A stretch of 64,000 bases of DNA from an uncultured Dehalococcoidia bacterium (GCA_951813255.1 OX638353.1:372001-436000); one strand, 5' to 3'; shown: positions 33,475 to 43,137, numbered from the stretch's first letter. The notes: generated by a model not told the origin, from the sequence alone. Made by a program: numbers and translations.

Positions 33475-33963
33475 CTAGGCTAGTCCTAACCCTTCTCGCA
33501 ACGCTTTCAGCTGCCCCAAATGGTCTGCCCAGTGGAAGTCCATGCTTCCTGCGATTATGCGCCCGAGGGTGCGCTCTTCCGTGGTACCGCGGGCCGGCAG
33601 ATGCACCGGCAAGGACTTCTCCAAGTCGGCCTCACTGGAATCGTCTATCACGCCCTCAAGGCCGCTGAGCACGTCGCCAACCTCTGACATGATCTGACCT
33701 ATGTCTGCTTGTGCCCTATCGCCGCTGGTATCAGTCACATCAGGGGGCAGGGTCAGCTCAGTGACCTCACCTTGGAGTACGCCGCGGGCTGCTGAGTGGA
33801 TGCCCCCCGGTGGCGTATCTACCAAATGGTACAGCACCTCGCGGGCGGACCACTCTTCGTCGGTCGACTTCCAATCGAGGCAATAGTCCATACCATCGAG
33901 AGTTTGAGACAACTGTTCGCGCATGGCTTGCACCAGTTGTCGCAGTTCGTCCTTCGTGGCCAT
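33475..33963 (-). CDS. DinB-like four-helix metal-binding protein
   Basis: 162 residues: four predicted helices with histidines suited to a metal site in EVLYHLVDTPPGG and DFHWADHLGQLKAL. This is the DinB/YfiT pattern. Members are often thiol-dependent S-transferases; many are uncharacterised. The start ATG (33963) is followed by KDELRQLVQAMREQL. Convergent with lepA. Confidence 0.75.
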   Translation of the reverse strand: MATKDELRQLVQAMREQLSQTLDGMDYCLDWKSTDEEWSAREVLYHLVDTPPGGIHSAARGVLQGEVTELTLPPDVTDTSGDRAQADIGQIMSEVGDVLSGLEGVIDDSSEADLEKSLPVHLPARGTTEERTLGRIIAGSMDFHWADHLGQLKALREGLGLA

Positions 33964-34098
33964 GCGCGCCTCCTTCAGCCAGCCGGGAGATTGTTGCGTT
34001 GCATCATTCTAGCATCGCCCGAGCGCCTCTCGTAAGGCCGTTGAGCAAGGTCCACAAACAGGTAAGCAGGCAATTATCCGCCAGTACAATAGACGGGA

Positions 34099-34203
34099 AT
34101 GCAACTCAACCGGGTACCAATCGCCCTTCTGGCCATTGTGCCGGCAGTAGGTGTGTGCTTGGCTATCGTCTATTGGGGATTACCAGCAGGATATAGAAGA
34201 TAG
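34099..34203 (+). CDS. Possible 34-residue single-span membrane protein
   Basis: ATG to TAG gives a short protein with one hydrophobic stretch (VPIALLAIVPAVGVCLAIVYW) flanked by R near both ends. Only a weak GGGA precedes the start. It lies alone in the 370-base region between the DinB-like gene and the SAM riboswitch. It may be real, but composition is the only evidence. Confidence 0.35.
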   Translation: MQLNRVPIALLAIVPAVGVCLAIVYWGLPAGYRR

Positions 34204-34283
34204 TAAGGCAGAATAGGAAGAAGCGAGGGCAGTCCATTGGTGCCTTCCAGGCCCTTCCAGGATCGTCCTGTGACACGTCAATC

Positions 34284-34312
34284 TTGACAGTTAGGGGCGT
34301 GTCGGGTAACAT
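34284..34312 (+). promoter_or_regulatory. Predicted promoter of the SAM-cycle operon
   Basis: TTGACA (34284-34289), 17 bases, then TAACAT (34307-34312). The start would be near 34320, about 17 bases before the riboswitch. Confidence 0.6.
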
Positions 34313-34336
34313 CTTAATCACAATTTAATCGGTGAC

Positions 34337-34457
34337 CCCCTTATCCAGAGAGGCAGAGGGAACGGCCCCGCGAAGCCCGGCAACCGGCCAACGCCTTAGG
34401 GCGTGGGGTACGGTGCCAAGTCCGGCCCCGGGTGAGCCCCGGGGAAAGATGGGGAAG
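34337..34457 (+). promoter_or_regulatory. SAM-I riboswitch (S box)
   Basis: The conserved S-box blocks occur in order: CTTATCCAGAGAGGCAGAGGGA, GGCCCCGCGAAGCCCGGCAAC, GGTGCCAAGTCCGG and GAAAGATGGGG, closing P1 with CCCCTTATC. It binds S-adenosylmethionine. GGGGAAG (34451-34457, P1 3' side) can pair instead with CTTCTCC (34473-34479) of the following terminator, so the ligand-free RNA would form an antiterminator. High SAM therefore stops transcription before mtnA. Confidence 0.93.
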
Positions 34458-34471
34458 GGTTAAGAATTCCT

Positions 34472-34497
34472 GCTTCTCCTCGTGAGAAGCTTTTTTT
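34472..34497 (+). terminator. Riboswitch-controlled intrinsic terminator
   Basis: GCTTCTC and GAGAAGC pair perfectly around a 5-base loop and are followed by seven T. It is the expression platform of the SAM-I riboswitch. Confidence 0.9.
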
Positions 34498-34503
34498 CTG
34501 CCC

Positions 34504-35616
34504 ATGGCTGAAGGTGCCTCCACAATTCGTCACGTATCTGAAAATATGCCTGAAATCAACGCGATAAGCTACGCCAACGGCCAACTCGGACTCCTAGACC
34601 AGACCAGCCTACCTGCTGAGTCACGTGTTGTCTGGACCAACGACTACCGGGAAGTAATCCGCTCTGTGCAAGCGTTGCGGGTTAGAGGTGCGCCTGCCTT
34701 GGGAGTGGTAGCTGCTTACGCGGTAGTCATGGCGGCGGAACATATTGAAGCACCTTCGAGGGATGAGTTTCTGAGCAGACTCCGCGAAGCCGGTGCAGAA
34801 ATTGCCAACGCCCGGCCCACTGCTGTCAACATGGGTTGGGCGGTGGAACGGATGCTTAAAGTGGCCAACCTCCACGGGGACCTGCCTGCTGTAAGGGCAG
34901 CACTGCTGGTTGAAGCCCAGACCCTCCAGCAAGAAGACGAGGATGCCAATCGCACCATGGGCGGCCATGGCGCTGGATTGCTGCCAGAAGGTGGTGGGGT
35001 TCTTACCCACTGCAACACGGGTGCTCTCGCTACTGCAGGTTACGGTACTGCCTTGGGTGTCATCCGGGCTGCGTGGGAGGGTGGCAAGCGGTTCAATGTG
35101 TTCGCCACCGAGACGCGTCCGGTGATGCAGGGGGCAAGGCTCACCACTTGGGAACTGGTGCAACTTGGCATTCCTGCCACCCTGATCGTGGATTCGGCAG
35201 CCGGATTGTTAATGCGTAGCGGCGAAATCACATGTGTGATAACCGGTGCAGACCGCATCGCCGCCAATGGCGACACGGCCAACAAGATTGGTACCTATGC
35301 CCTGGCAGTGCTGGCCAGGGAGCACGGTCTACCCTTCTACATTGCTGCCCCTACCAGCACCGTCGACCTCAGCATCGCTTCTGGCGAGGGCATACCTATT
35401 GAGGAACGTGATGCCTCGGAGGTCACTGGGTTTCGCGAGGTGCGAACTGCGGCGGAAGGCATAAGCGCCCGCAACCCTGCCTTCGATGTCACCCCCTGCC
35501 AGTACATTCATGCCGTTGTCACCGAGCAGGGCGTGTCGCGCCCGCCATACAGTGAGTCACTGGACCTAGCCGTGCGTGCGGGTATGGGTGGCAGGTCGGT
35601 GGGCCTCGATGACTAG
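34504..35616 (+). CDS. mtnA: S-methyl-5-thioribose-1-phosphate isomerase
   Basis: 370 residues if the first ATG is used; a second in-frame ATG at 34546 (MPEINAISYANGQL) gives a more typical N-terminus of 356. Neither has a clear ribosome site, and the first ATG lies only 7 bases after the terminator T tract. The catalytic cysteine (LTHCNTGALATAGYGTALG, C170) and aspartate (ITGADRIAANGDTANKIGTY) are present. It isomerises methylthioribose-1-phosphate to the ribulose form in methionine salvage. It is the first gene behind the SAM riboswitch and overlaps mtnP by 8 bases. Confidence 0.92.
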   Translation: MAEGASTIRHVSENMPEINAISYANGQLGLLDQTSLPAESRVVWTNDYREVIRSVQALRVRGAPALGVVAAYAVVMAAEHIEAPSRDEFLSRLREAGAEIANARPTAVNMGWAVERMLKVANLHGDLPAVRAALLVEAQTLQQEDEDANRTMGGHGAGLLPEGGGVLTHCNTGALATAGYGTALGVIRAAWEGGKRFNVFATETRPVMQGARLTTWELVQLGIPATLIVDSAAGLLMRSGEITCVITGADRIAANGDTANKIGTYALAVLAREHGLPFYIAAPTSTVDLSIASGEGIPIEERDASEVTGFREVRTAAEGISARNPAFDVTPCQYIHAVVTEQGVSRPPYSESLDLAVRAGMGGRSVGLDD

Positions 35617-36490
35617 AGCTCCTTACAACGACGCTGCCCGCGTGGGCATAGTAGGGGGTAGTGGCCTCTATGCCATGGAAGGTCTCATCGGGGCCGAGCC
35701 AGTAGATGTAGACACTCCCTTCGGCAAGCCCAGCGATTCAATCATTGTGGGCGAGCTGTGTGGCGTGCCCGTGGCCTTCCTGCCCCGGCATGGTCGCGGG
35801 CACCGCATCAGTCCCACTGAATTGCCCGTGCGCGCCAATATCTACGCACTGAAGACCCTTGGAGTAGAGCGCCTCATCTCGGTGAGCGCAGTGGGCAGTC
35901 TCAAGGAGGAATTGCGGCCACTGGACATGGTAGTGCCAGACCAGCTTATCGACCGCACCTACCGCCGCGTGAGCACCTTTTTCGAGGACGGTATCGTGGG
36001 CCATATCGCCTTTGCCCAACCTTTCTGTCCTCACCTAAGCGGCCTGCTATACGAGGCGGCTAAGACGTCGGGAGTGACTACCCAGATGGGTGGTACCTGC
36101 ATTGTGATGGAGGGGCCCGCGTTCTCCACTGTCGCCGAATCGAATCTGTACCGTTCATGGGGCGCCGACCTCATTGGCATGACGGCTTTGCCAGAGGCGA
36201 AGCTGGCCCGTGAGGCGGAGATGTGTTACGCCACCTTGGCTTGCGTCACCGACTACGACGTCTGGCACAGCAGCGAGGAGCAGGTGACGGTGGAGTTAGT
36301 GGTGGCCAACCTGTTAAAAAACGTAGCAGCTTCACAGGAGGCGCTGCGTAGGCTGCTGCCCTCGATGAGTTCTGAGCGACCCTGCGACTGCAGTAGCGCC
36401 CTGCGCGATGCGGTGATCACAGCACGGGACGCGATACCAACTGAGGCTAAGGAGACACTGCAGCCTATCATAGGCAAGTACATCAGTTAG
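35609..36490 (+). CDS. mtnP: S-methyl-5'-thioadenosine phosphorylase
   Basis: 293 residues from the ATG that overlaps the mtnA stop. VGIVGGSGLYAMEGL, LPRHGRGHRISPTELPVRANIYALK, GGTCIVMEGPAFST and LIGMTALPEAKLAREAEMCYATLA are those of the PNP/MTAP family, with the GMT-A-PEA motif favouring methylthioadenosine. It splits the methylthioadenosine left by polyamine synthesis into adenine and methylthioribose-1-phosphate, the substrate of MtnA. The C-terminal cysteine-containing patch (SERPCDCSS) is slightly unusual. Confidence 0.92.
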   Translation: MTRAPYNDAARVGIVGGSGLYAMEGLIGAEPVDVDTPFGKPSDSIIVGELCGVPVAFLPRHGRGHRISPTELPVRANIYALKTLGVERLISVSAVGSLKEELRPLDMVVPDQLIDRTYRRVSTFFEDGIVGHIAFAQPFCPHLSGLLYEAAKTSGVTTQMGGTCIVMEGPAFSTVAESNLYRSWGADLIGMTALPEAKLAREAEMCYATLACVTDYDVWHSSEEQVTVELVVANLLKNVAASQEALRRLLPSMSSERPCDCSSALRDAVITARDAIPTEAKETLQPIIGKYIS

Positions 36491-36499
36491 GGAGGATAA

Positions 36500-36859
36500 A
36501 TGGCACGACAAGACCCCGGAGAGCCCTTCTTCCGGATCGACTCGGATGAGGCTGCTGCCATGCTGACGGCGGAGCCAGGCGGCACAGCGATGATCGATGT
36601 GCGCCGCGAAGACGAATGGATCAGTGGACACGTTACGAGCGCCGTACACATACCCATCGATGACCTGATGGGACGCATCGACGAGTTGCCTCAAGACAAG
36701 AAGCTGTTGTTCATCTGCGCTGCCGGTGTGCGCAGTGGCTTGGCCTGCGAGATGGCGGCCGCCCTCGGTTTACCTGCCGACTCGCTGTACAACGTGGAAG
36801 ACGGCACGCCCACATGGATAGAAAGAAATCACCCCACGTCCTACGGCGACGCGCCCTAG
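36500..36859 (+). CDS. Rhodanese-like sulfurtransferase domain protein
   Basis: 119 residues, a single rhodanese domain: MIDVRREDEWISGHVTSAVHIPIDDL and the active-site loop CAAGVRSG with the catalytic cysteine. It transfers sulfane sulfur or acts as a sulfur carrier. It sits between mtnP and ahcY in a sulfur amino-acid operon, which suggests a link to methionine or cysteine metabolism; the partner is not known. Confidence 0.85.
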   Translation: MARQDPGEPFFRIDSDEAAAMLTAEPGGTAMIDVRREDEWISGHVTSAVHIPIDDLMGRIDELPQDKKLLFICAAGVRSGLACEMAAALGLPADSLYNVEDGTPTWIERNHPTSYGDAP

Positions 36860-36881
36860 GGCCAGAAGAGAGGAGTACGAC

Positions 36882-38153
36882 TTGCAAGATCAAGCTCGAC
36901 GCGGAGATGTGAAAGACATCTCCCTAGCCGATGCAGGGGTCAGGCTCATCGATTGGGCTGGCCGGGAGATGTCGGTGCTGCGCCTCATAAGGGAGCGCTT
37001 TGCCAAGGAGCGTCCTTTGGAGGGCCTGCGCTTGGCGGCCTGTCTGCATGTGACCACTGAGACCGCAAACCTTGCCTTGACCCTGAAGGACGGGGGGGCA
37101 GACTTGGTAGTCTGTGCCAGCAACCCCCTCAGCACGCAGGATGAGGTGGCAGCCGCACTGGCGTCTGTCTACGACATCCCCACGTTCGCCATTAAGGGCG
37201 AGGACAACGAGACATATTACCAGCACATCAACAGCGTCCTCGATACCAAACCTCAAGTTACCCTGGATGATGGGGCCGACTTGGTGGCTACCCTGCATAC
37301 AGACCGTCGCGATGCGCTGGACAGCGTACTGGGAGGCACCGAGGAGACCACCACTGGGGTCATACGGCTGCGAGCCATGGCCCAGGAAGGCCTCCTCACC
37401 TACCCCATCGTGGCAGTCAACGAGGCCGACACCAAGCACATGTTTGACAACCGGTACGGGACTGGTCAGAGCACCTTGGACGGCATTACACGGGCCACCA
37501 ACGTACTCTGGGCCGGCAGGAAGGTTGCGGTGTGCGGTTATGGCTGGTGCGGACGGGGCATCGCCCAGAGGGCGCGGGGCATGGGGTCTCATGTCATAGT
37601 GACCGAGGTGGACCCGGTACGGGCCTTGGAAGCTGTGATGGATGGCTTCACCGTCATGCCCTCGATGGAGGCTGCCAGCCAAGCCCAGGTGTACATCACC
37701 GTCACCGGTGGTCTGAAGGCCTTGGGCAGGGAGCATTTCGAGGTGATGCCCGACGGCATCATTCTGGGCAACAGCGGCCACTTCAACGTAGAGATCGACA
37801 TACCGGCATTGGAAGATTTGTCGGTCGGCAGCCGTGAACTGCGTCCCTACGTCCAAGAATTCACCATGCGCGACGGACGTCGCATCTATCTGCTGGGCGA
37901 CGGTCGCCTCATCAACCTGGCTGCTGCCGAAGGGCATCCCTCCAGTGTGATGGATATGAGCTTCGCCAACCAAGCCTTGTCCGTGGAATACCTTATTGGC
38001 GGTAAGCAGAAGCTGGAACCCGGGGTGTACGCTGTGCCACGTGACCTGGACATGCAGATTGGAAGCCTGAAGTTGACCTCCATGGGCATCGCCATAGACA
38101 CCCTCAGCGATGAGCAGTCCCGCTACCTCGCGGGCTGGCAAGAAGGGACTTAA
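36882..38153 (+). CDS. ahcY: S-adenosylhomocysteinase
   Basis: 423 residues from a TTG with GAGGAG upstream. Substrate-binding [18 protein letters not shown], and the NAD-binding [32 protein letters not shown] and the terminal GLPFE-like C-terminal tail region are recognisable. It hydrolyses S-adenosylhomocysteine to adenosine and homocysteine, relieving product inhibition of methyltransferases. It is the short, non-insertion form. Placement behind the SAM riboswitch is expected. Confidence 0.93.
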   Translation: MQDQARRGDVKDISLADAGVRLIDWAGREMSVLRLIRERFAKERPLEGLRLAACLHVTTETANLALTLKDGGADLVVCASNPLSTQDEVAAALASVYDIPTFAIKGEDNETYYQHINSVLDTKPQVTLDDGADLVATLHTDRRDALDSVLGGTEETTTGVIRLRAMAQEGLLTYPIVAVNEADTKHMFDNRYGTGQSTLDGITRATNVLWAGRKVAVCGYGWCGRGIAQRARGMGSHVIVTEVDPVRALEAVMDGFTVMPSMEAASQAQVYITVTGGLKALGREHFEVMPDGIILGNSGHFNVEIDIPALEDLSVGSRELRPYVQEFTMRDGRRIYLLGDGRLINLAAAEGHPSSVMDMSFANQALSVEYLIGGKQKLEPGVYAVPRDLDMQIGSLKLTSMGIAIDTLSDEQSRYLAGWQEGT

Positions 38154-38196
38154 TGTAACCAGAGACGGACTTGACGCAATTAGGGAGGATGTTCCA

Positions 38197-39417
38197 ATGA
38201 GCTTTATATTTATGGACTCACCCTCGTATCTACTGACTTCCGAGTCGGTAACCGAGGGACACCCAGACAAGCTGTGCGACCAGATTTCTGATGCCGTGCT
38301 TGATGCCGTGCTTCGAGATGACCCCATGGGACGGGTCGCTTGCGAGACCGTAGCTACCAAGAACCTTGTCATGGTCACCGGAGAGATCACCACAAATGCC
38401 AATCTGGATTTCAGCGGTATTGCCCGAGATGTCATGAGCGGCATAGGCTACACCGATGTCAAGTATGGACTGGACGGCGGATCGTGCGGAGTGGTCGCCC
38501 ATGTCAGCCAGCAGTCGGCTGACATCAGTACCGGAGTTACCACGTCCCTTGAGCACCGGGGACAGGCTGCCGCCGACGCACGGCGTGCGACTGGGGCTGG
38601 CGACCAAGGTATGATGGTCGGGTTCGCCTGCAACGAGACCGAGGGTTTGATGCCCTTGACTGTGGACCTTTCACATCGCCTCGTAGAGCGACTGGCCAAG
38701 GTCCGGAAGAATGGCACCCTCCCCTATCTCGGGCCGGACGGCAAGTCCCAGGTCACCGTCGAGTATCGCTACGGAAAGCCACACCGTGTCGATGCCGTAG
38801 TCATCAGCACGCAACATGATGACACTGATGACCGCGCAGCCTTCACTGAGCAGATTCGTGGCGACATCATCCATCACGTGATCAATCACGTGGTCCCCGC
38901 TGAAATGCTGGATGAAGATACCAAATACTACGTGAATCCGAGTGGATGGTTTGTCATTGGCGGCCCGCAAGGCGATACCGGACTCACCGGGCGCAAGATT
39001 CTAGTCGATACCTACGGTGGGATCGCCCGTCATGGTGGTGGCGCTTTCTCCGGGAAGGACCCCACGAAGGTCGACCGCTCCGGTGCGTACGCTGCTCGAT
39101 ACGTGGCCAAGAACATCGTGGCTGCTGGGCTTGCCGATCGCGCTGAGGTCATTGTTGCCTATGCCATAGGGGTTGCCGAACCGATCTCGGTTTCAGTGGA
39201 GACCTTTGACACCAACCATGTTCCCAACGATAAGTTTGATGGTCTGATCCGGGAAAACTTCGACCTCCGTCCCGGCGCGATCATTGAGGACTTGGGTTTA
39301 CGGCGCCCCATATACCAGAATACGGCTGCCTACGGGCACTTCGGCCGCAACGACCTGGATCTTCCTTGGGAACGCACTGACAAGGCGGATGTCCTCCGCA
39401 GCAAGGCAGGCTTGTAA
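38197..39417 (+). CDS. metK: S-adenosylmethionine synthase
   Basis: 406 residues from the ATG at 38197 (GGGAGG 9 bases upstream); the frame is open further upstream but that part overlaps ahc[53 protein letters not shown] and [17 protein letters not shown] are the classic signature motifs. It makes SAM from methionine and ATP and is the key target of the riboswitch's feedback. Confidence 0.95.
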   Translation: MSFIFMDSPSYLLTSESVTEGHPDKLCDQISDAVLDAVLRDDPMGRVACETVATKNLVMVTGEITTNANLDFSGIARDVMSGIGYTDVKYGLDGGSCGVVAHVSQQSADISTGVTTSLEHRGQAAADARRATGAGDQGMMVGFACNETEGLMPLTVDLSHRLVERLAKVRKNGTLPYLGPDGKSQVTVEYRYGKPHRVDAVVISTQHDDTDDRAAFTEQIRGDIIHHVINHVVPAEMLDEDTKYYVNPSGWFVIGGPQGDTGLTGRKILVDTYGGIARHGGGAFSGKDPTKVDRSGAYAARYVAKNIVAAGLADRAEVIVAYAIGVAEPISVSVETFDTNHVPNDKFDGLIRENFDLRPGAIIEDLGLRRPIYQNTAAYGHFGRNDLDLPWERTDKADVLRSKAGL

Positions 39418-39429
39418 CCTTAGTGCGCC

Positions 39430-40857
39430 ATGACCACTGGCAGCGTTATCAAGTTCGGCACCGATGGTTGGCGGGGTCTTATTGCTCGCGATTTCACCTT
39501 TGAGAACGTGGCCCGCTGCGCCCAAGGCATCGCTGCCTACTTGCGGGAGCAGGACGATGCATCTCAAGGTCTCGTGGTCGGGTACGACACCCGGTTTGGC
39601 TCACGCCAATTCGCCGAATGTGTAGCCGAGGTAGCTGCGGGCAACGGTGTACCTGTGATCCTCGCTGACCGTCCTGGGCCTACGCCTGTGGTCTCATATC
39701 AGGTGCTTGTGCGCAAGGCGGCTGGCGGTGTCATGATCACCGCCAGCCACAACCCGCCTCTTTGGAATGGCATCAAGTTCAAGCCGCCATACGCGGGCAG
39801 CGCTACGCCGGAAGTGACTGATGCCTTGGAAGCGTACATCAGCGCTTTAGGCACTGACTCCCCCAACTCTATGCCTTTGGATGAAGCGCGCTCCCAAGGG
39901 CTGGTGCAGGACTGCAACCCCATGTCCGACTACACTGCCCACTTGGAATCCCTGCTAGATGTATCTGCCGTCAGGTCATCAGGTGTTAAGGTGCTGGTGG
40001 ATAACATGTATGGAGCGGGGTCTGGTTACTTCTCCGCTATCCTTCATGGAGGAACCACATCCGTTACCGAGATGCACGCTGAGATCAATCCAGCCTTCCC
40101 GGGTATGGGGCAGCCGGAGCCTATTGAGAAGAACCTTGGGCAGTTGATGGCAGCGGTGCCAGCGACCGGAGCACACGTGGGTATCGCGTTGGACGGAGAT
40201 GCCGACCGGCTGGGCGTGGTCGATGAGCAAGGCGTCTTCCTGACGCCACTCCACGCCTTTGCCCTGCTTGCCCTCTACCTGCTGGAGGTGGAAGGAAAAC
40301 GTGGAACACTGGTCAAGTCCCTCACCAATACTGCTATGACCTATCGTTTGGGGGAACTGTACGGCGTTGATGTGCAGGAGACCAAGGTCGGATTCAAGTA
40401 CATCAGTCCTCTGCTGATGGATCCCGGAGCGCTGATTGGCGGTGAGGAGAGTGGTGGCTACGGATTCCGTGACCACATCCCCGAGCGAGATGGTGTGCTC
40501 AGTGGGCTGTACTTCCTCTCGCTGATGGCCAAACTGGGCAAGACGCCCTCGGAACTGGTGGACTACCTGTATGACAAAGTGGGCCCCCACCACTACCACC
40601 GGCTCGACGCTCCCTTCTCGCCTGCTGACCGCACATCTATCCTACAAAAACTGGAATCGGCGAGCGTGGACCAACTTGGAGGTCTCGTGGTGACAGGCAG
40701 CGACTATATCGACGGACGGCGCTACCTGTTCGACAACGCTTGGGTCGTAGTGCGATTCTCAGGTACGGAGCCTCTGCTGAGGATTTACGCCGAAGCTGAA
40801 AGCCCCGACAAGGTGCAGGAGATACTCAAGGCTACTACGACCTTCTTGGGGATCTAA
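39430..40857 (+). CDS. Phosphohexomutase (phosphoglucomutase/phosphomannomutase)
   Basis: 475 residues of the alpha-D-phosphohexomutase superfamily with all four motifs: FGTDGWRGL start, phosphoserine loop TASHNPPLWNG, metal loop DGDADR, sugar loop GGEESGGYG and phosphate loop RFSGTEP. It interconverts hexose-1- and hexose-6-phosphates; glucose, mannose and glucosamine specificity cannot be told apart by eye. It starts 12 bases after metK and ends the operon at a strong hairpin. A link between trehalose/nucleotide-sugar supply and this operon is inference. Confidence 0.88.
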   Translation: MTTGSVIKFGTDGWRGLIARDFTFENVARCAQGIAAYLREQDDASQGLVVGYDTRFGSRQFAECVAEVAAGNGVPVILADRPGPTPVVSYQVLVRKAAGGVMITASHNPPLWNGIKFKPPYAGSATPEVTDALEAYISALGTDSPNSMPLDEARSQGLVQDCNPMSDYTAHLESLLDVSAVRSSGVKVLVDNMYGAGSGYFSAILHGGTTSVTEMHAEINPAFPGMGQPEPIEKNLGQLMAAVPATGAHVGIALDGDADRLGVVDEQGVFLTPLHAFALLALYLLEVEGKRGTLVKSLTNTAMTYRLGELYGVDVQETKVGFKYISPLLMDPGALIGGEESGGYGFRDHIPERDGVLSGLYFLSLMAKLGKTPSELVDYLYDKVGPHHYHRLDAPFSPADRTSILQKLESASVDQLGGLVVTGSDYIDGRRYLFDNAWVVVRFSGTEPLLRIYAEAESPDKVQEILKATTTFLGI

Positions 40858-40951
40858 ACCCGCTTTATCCACGGGCATCCTCGGCCATCTAGGCTAAGGC
40901 TGTTCATCACTTCCCCACTGTATCTCTTTCGGGTCAGCGCGAGCACAAAAG

Positions 40952-40976
40952 AAATCCCGGCGAAACGCCGGGATTT
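40952..40976. terminator. Bidirectional terminator between the mutase and rpsI
   Basis: AAATCCCGGCG and CGCCGGGATTT pair over 11 bp with an AAA loop. On the minus strand a T-rich TTTCTTTTGT follows, making it the end of the ribosomal operon; on the plus strand the tail is poorer. Confidence 0.85.
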
Positions 40977-41011
40977 GACGCTTTCCTCGAAAGTGGGAAC
41001 GTTGTTTGAAT

Positions 41012-41419
41012 CTATCGTTTGGTGTACTGAGGCGCTCGCCGTGCACGCTTCAGTCCGTACTTCTTGCTTTCCTTAATGCGCATGTCGCGGGTAAGGAAAC
41101 CGTGGCGGCGTAGTTCTGGTTTCAATGTTTCGTCGTAGGCCACCAACGCCCACGCAATACCGTGGCGAATGGCATCCGCTTGGCCCGATGGGCCACCCCC
41201 CTGCACTTTTGCTCGGATGGTGAACCTGTCGCGCAAGTTGGTGACCCTCAGAGGCTCTTCGGTCTGCTGGCGCCATATGGGCCAGGATATGGCTTCTTCC
41301 AAGGGCTTTCCATTTACCTGATCTTGGGTTGAGTCCCCGGGGTACAGGCGTACACGGGCAATAGCCGTCTTTCGCTTTCCCGTTCCGTAGAAATACTGCT
41401 GGTTTGCCTGCTGCACCAC
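41012..41419 (-). CDS. rpsI: 30S ribosomal protein S9
   Basis: 135 residues with YFYGTGKRKTAIARVRL, GGGPSGQADAIRHGIA and the universal tail ending QYTKR that reaches the P-site tRNA. Starts with GTG 25 bases after rplM. Last gene of the ribosomal cluster. Confidence 0.96.
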   Translation of the reverse strand: MVQQANQQYFYGTGKRKTAIARVRLYPGDSTQDQVNGKPLEEAISWPIWRQQTEEPLRVTNLRDRFTIRAKVQGGGPSGQADAIRHGIAWALVAYDETLKPELRRHGFLTRDMRIKESKKYGLKRARRAPQYTKR

Positions 41420-41444
41420 TGTACTTACCTGCGCCTTCTCTTGC

Positions 41445-41915
41445 TTATGCGTTTTCGGAGGAGTGATCGGCTGGGGTCTGTGTTACTTGAGGCTGCCCAA
41501 CTTGGGACTGATGGGGATGGTCATTGCCGGAGTATACCTTAAGGCGCCGGAGCATGTCGCGACCGCGCTTATTGGCGGGAAGCATGCCGCGCACGGCCAG
41601 CTTAATGACGCGATCCGGGTGCTGTTCCAGCATGTCCCGCAGCAGGAAGCTCTTGAGGTTCCCCACATAACCACTGTGACGATAGTAGGTCTTCTGCATT
41701 AACTTTCGACCCGTCACCCTAACCTGTCCGGCGTTGATGACCACTACATAGTCGCCTGTCAGTTGGTGCGCCGTATAGGTGGGCTTGTCCTTGCCCTGTA
41801 ACGTCCTCGCGATGCGGGCAGCCATCCTTCCCAAGGTCTCGTTGGATGCGTCCATCACGTGCCACTGGGGGTCTAGGTCTGCTGGGCGGGCTGAGTAAGT
41901 TCTTATTCTCTTCAT
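41445..41915 (-). CDS. rplM: 50S ribosomal protein L13
   Basis: 156 residues: WHVMDASNETLGRMAARIARTLQGKDKPTYT, GDYVVVINAGQVRVTGRK and AVRGMLPANKRGRDMLRRLKVY. A tail of about 20 residues rich in Q, P and T follows the usual end. It overlaps truA by 4 bases. Confidence 0.96.
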   Translation of the reverse strand: MKRIRTYSARPADLDPQWHVMDASNETLGRMAARIARTLQGKDKPTYTAHQLTGDYVVVINAGQVRVTGRKLMQKTYYRHSGYVGNLKSFLLRDMLEQHPDRVIKLAVRGMLPANKRGRDMLRRLKVYSGNDHPHQSQVGQPQVTQTPADHSSENA

Positions 41916-42778
41916 GTCCCTTTGCTCTCCGGGGGGAAGTCATTGTATTCCACAGACATCAGGCAGAGGCCCTTGGCCGGGAGGACGGCGCACCAAGCTG
42001 GCACAACTGTCTCGCCTGCGAGGATACTTTCGAGCACTGAAGGCTCCATCCCCCCTAAGCCTACTTCCAGTAAGACCGCACCTGCCCGACGTATCTGGTG
42101 AGGCAGGAAACCGTTGGCTTGGGTTTGCATCAGTACTAAGTCTCCGTCACGCCAAAGCTCCCAGCGTCGCACGTCGCGGACCGTGGTCCTGTCGGGGGGC
42201 AACGTTCCGGCCAAACACGAGAAATCGTGCAGGCCGTGCAGAGCATGGGCCGCTTCATTCATAGCATCCACATCAAGTGGGTCCCTCACCCAGTGCGAGA
42301 ACTCTCGCATGAGAGGCGACGGCGTAGGGCTGTTCAGAAATGTGTAACGATATCTGCGGGTGAGGGCAGACTTCCGAGAATGAAAGTCATAGTCCGTCTC
42401 GTAGCTCCCTCTGACCTTGATATCAGATGGCAGATAGGAGTTAAGCCCCCTCAAGAAAACCTCTGGGGATAACGGAGCCATGGTGAGGAAGTCGACCACT
42501 TGGGCCTTTGCATGGGCACCGGAGTCGGTACGGCTTGCTCCACGGATACGTACTGCTTGTCCTGTCAGGCGCTGGAGAGCGCTCTCCAATTCCCCTTGAA
42601 TGGTGGGGTGGCCGTGCTGCAGTTGGAACCCATGGTAGTGGGTTCCTTGATACTCGACAACTAGAGCTAAACGGCGCTGCTCGACAGGCTGTCGTCCTTC
42701 GCTAGCCGGATAATCCTTTTGGAATGTCCGGTCAGCGGGAGAAAAAGGGGATTCTAGAAGAAGGTCGGCCATGGCCAA
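41912..42778 (-). CDS. truA: tRNA pseudouridine(38-40) synthase TruA
   Basis: 288 residues. The catalytic aspartate is in RGASRTDSGAHAKAQ. VEYQGTHYHGFQLQHGHPTIQGELE and HDFSCLAG/FLPHQIRRAGAVLLEVG fit TruA, which makes pseudouridine in the tRNA anticodon stem. Its place between rplQ and rplM is common in Gram-positive-like clusters. The first 30 residues (LLLESPFSPADRTFQK) are extra. Confidence 0.93.
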   Translation of the reverse strand: MAMADLLLESPFSPADRTFQKDYPASEGRQPVEQRRLALVVEYQGTHYHGFQLQHGHPTIQGELESALQRLTGQAVRIRGASRTDSGAHAKAQVVDFLTMAPLSPEVFLRGLNSYLPSDIKVRGSYETDYDFHSRKSALTRRYRYTFLNSPTPSPLMREFSHWVRDPLDVDAMNEAAHALHGLHDFSCLAGTLPPDRTTVRDVRRWELWRDGDLVLMQTQANGFLPHQIRRAGAVLLEVGLGGMEPSVLESILAGETVVPAWCAVLPAKGLCLMSVEYNDFPPESKGT

Positions 42779-42786
42779 GAAGCGCC

Positions 42787-43137
42787 CTAAACCAGTTCCA
42801 GCATGGCCATGGAGGCCCCGTCGCCTTTACGTCGGCCGAGATGGATGATGCGGGTGTAGCCGCCCTGCCTATCGGCATATCGTGGCGCGAGGTCGTCGAA
42901 TATACGCTTGACCACTGCTGGGTTGGGCAGTGCTGACAATGCCAGCCGACGGTGGTGAAGCGACCCTACTTTGCCGTGGGTGATCATCTTTTCCGCAAAT
43001 GAACGGGCTTCTTTGGCCTTGGCCTCGGTGGTGGTGATGCGCTCATGGCGCACCAGATCCCCCACCAGATTGCGCAGCATGGCTTCACGGTGCGCACTGG
43101 GTCTGCTCAGTTTTCTTCCTGCAACTCGATGTCTCAT
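42787..43137 (-). CDS. rplQ: 50S ribosomal protein L17
   Basis: 116 residues: [37 protein letters not shown], the conserved start, and [22 protein letters not shown] at the end. Follows rpoA in the alpha-operon order. Confidence 0.96.
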   Translation of the reverse strand: MRHRVAGRKLSRPSAHREAMLRNLVGDLVRHERITTTEAKAKEARSFAEKMITHGKVGSLHHRRLALSALPNPAVVKRIFDDLAPRYADRQGGYTRIIHLGRRKGDGASMAMLELV

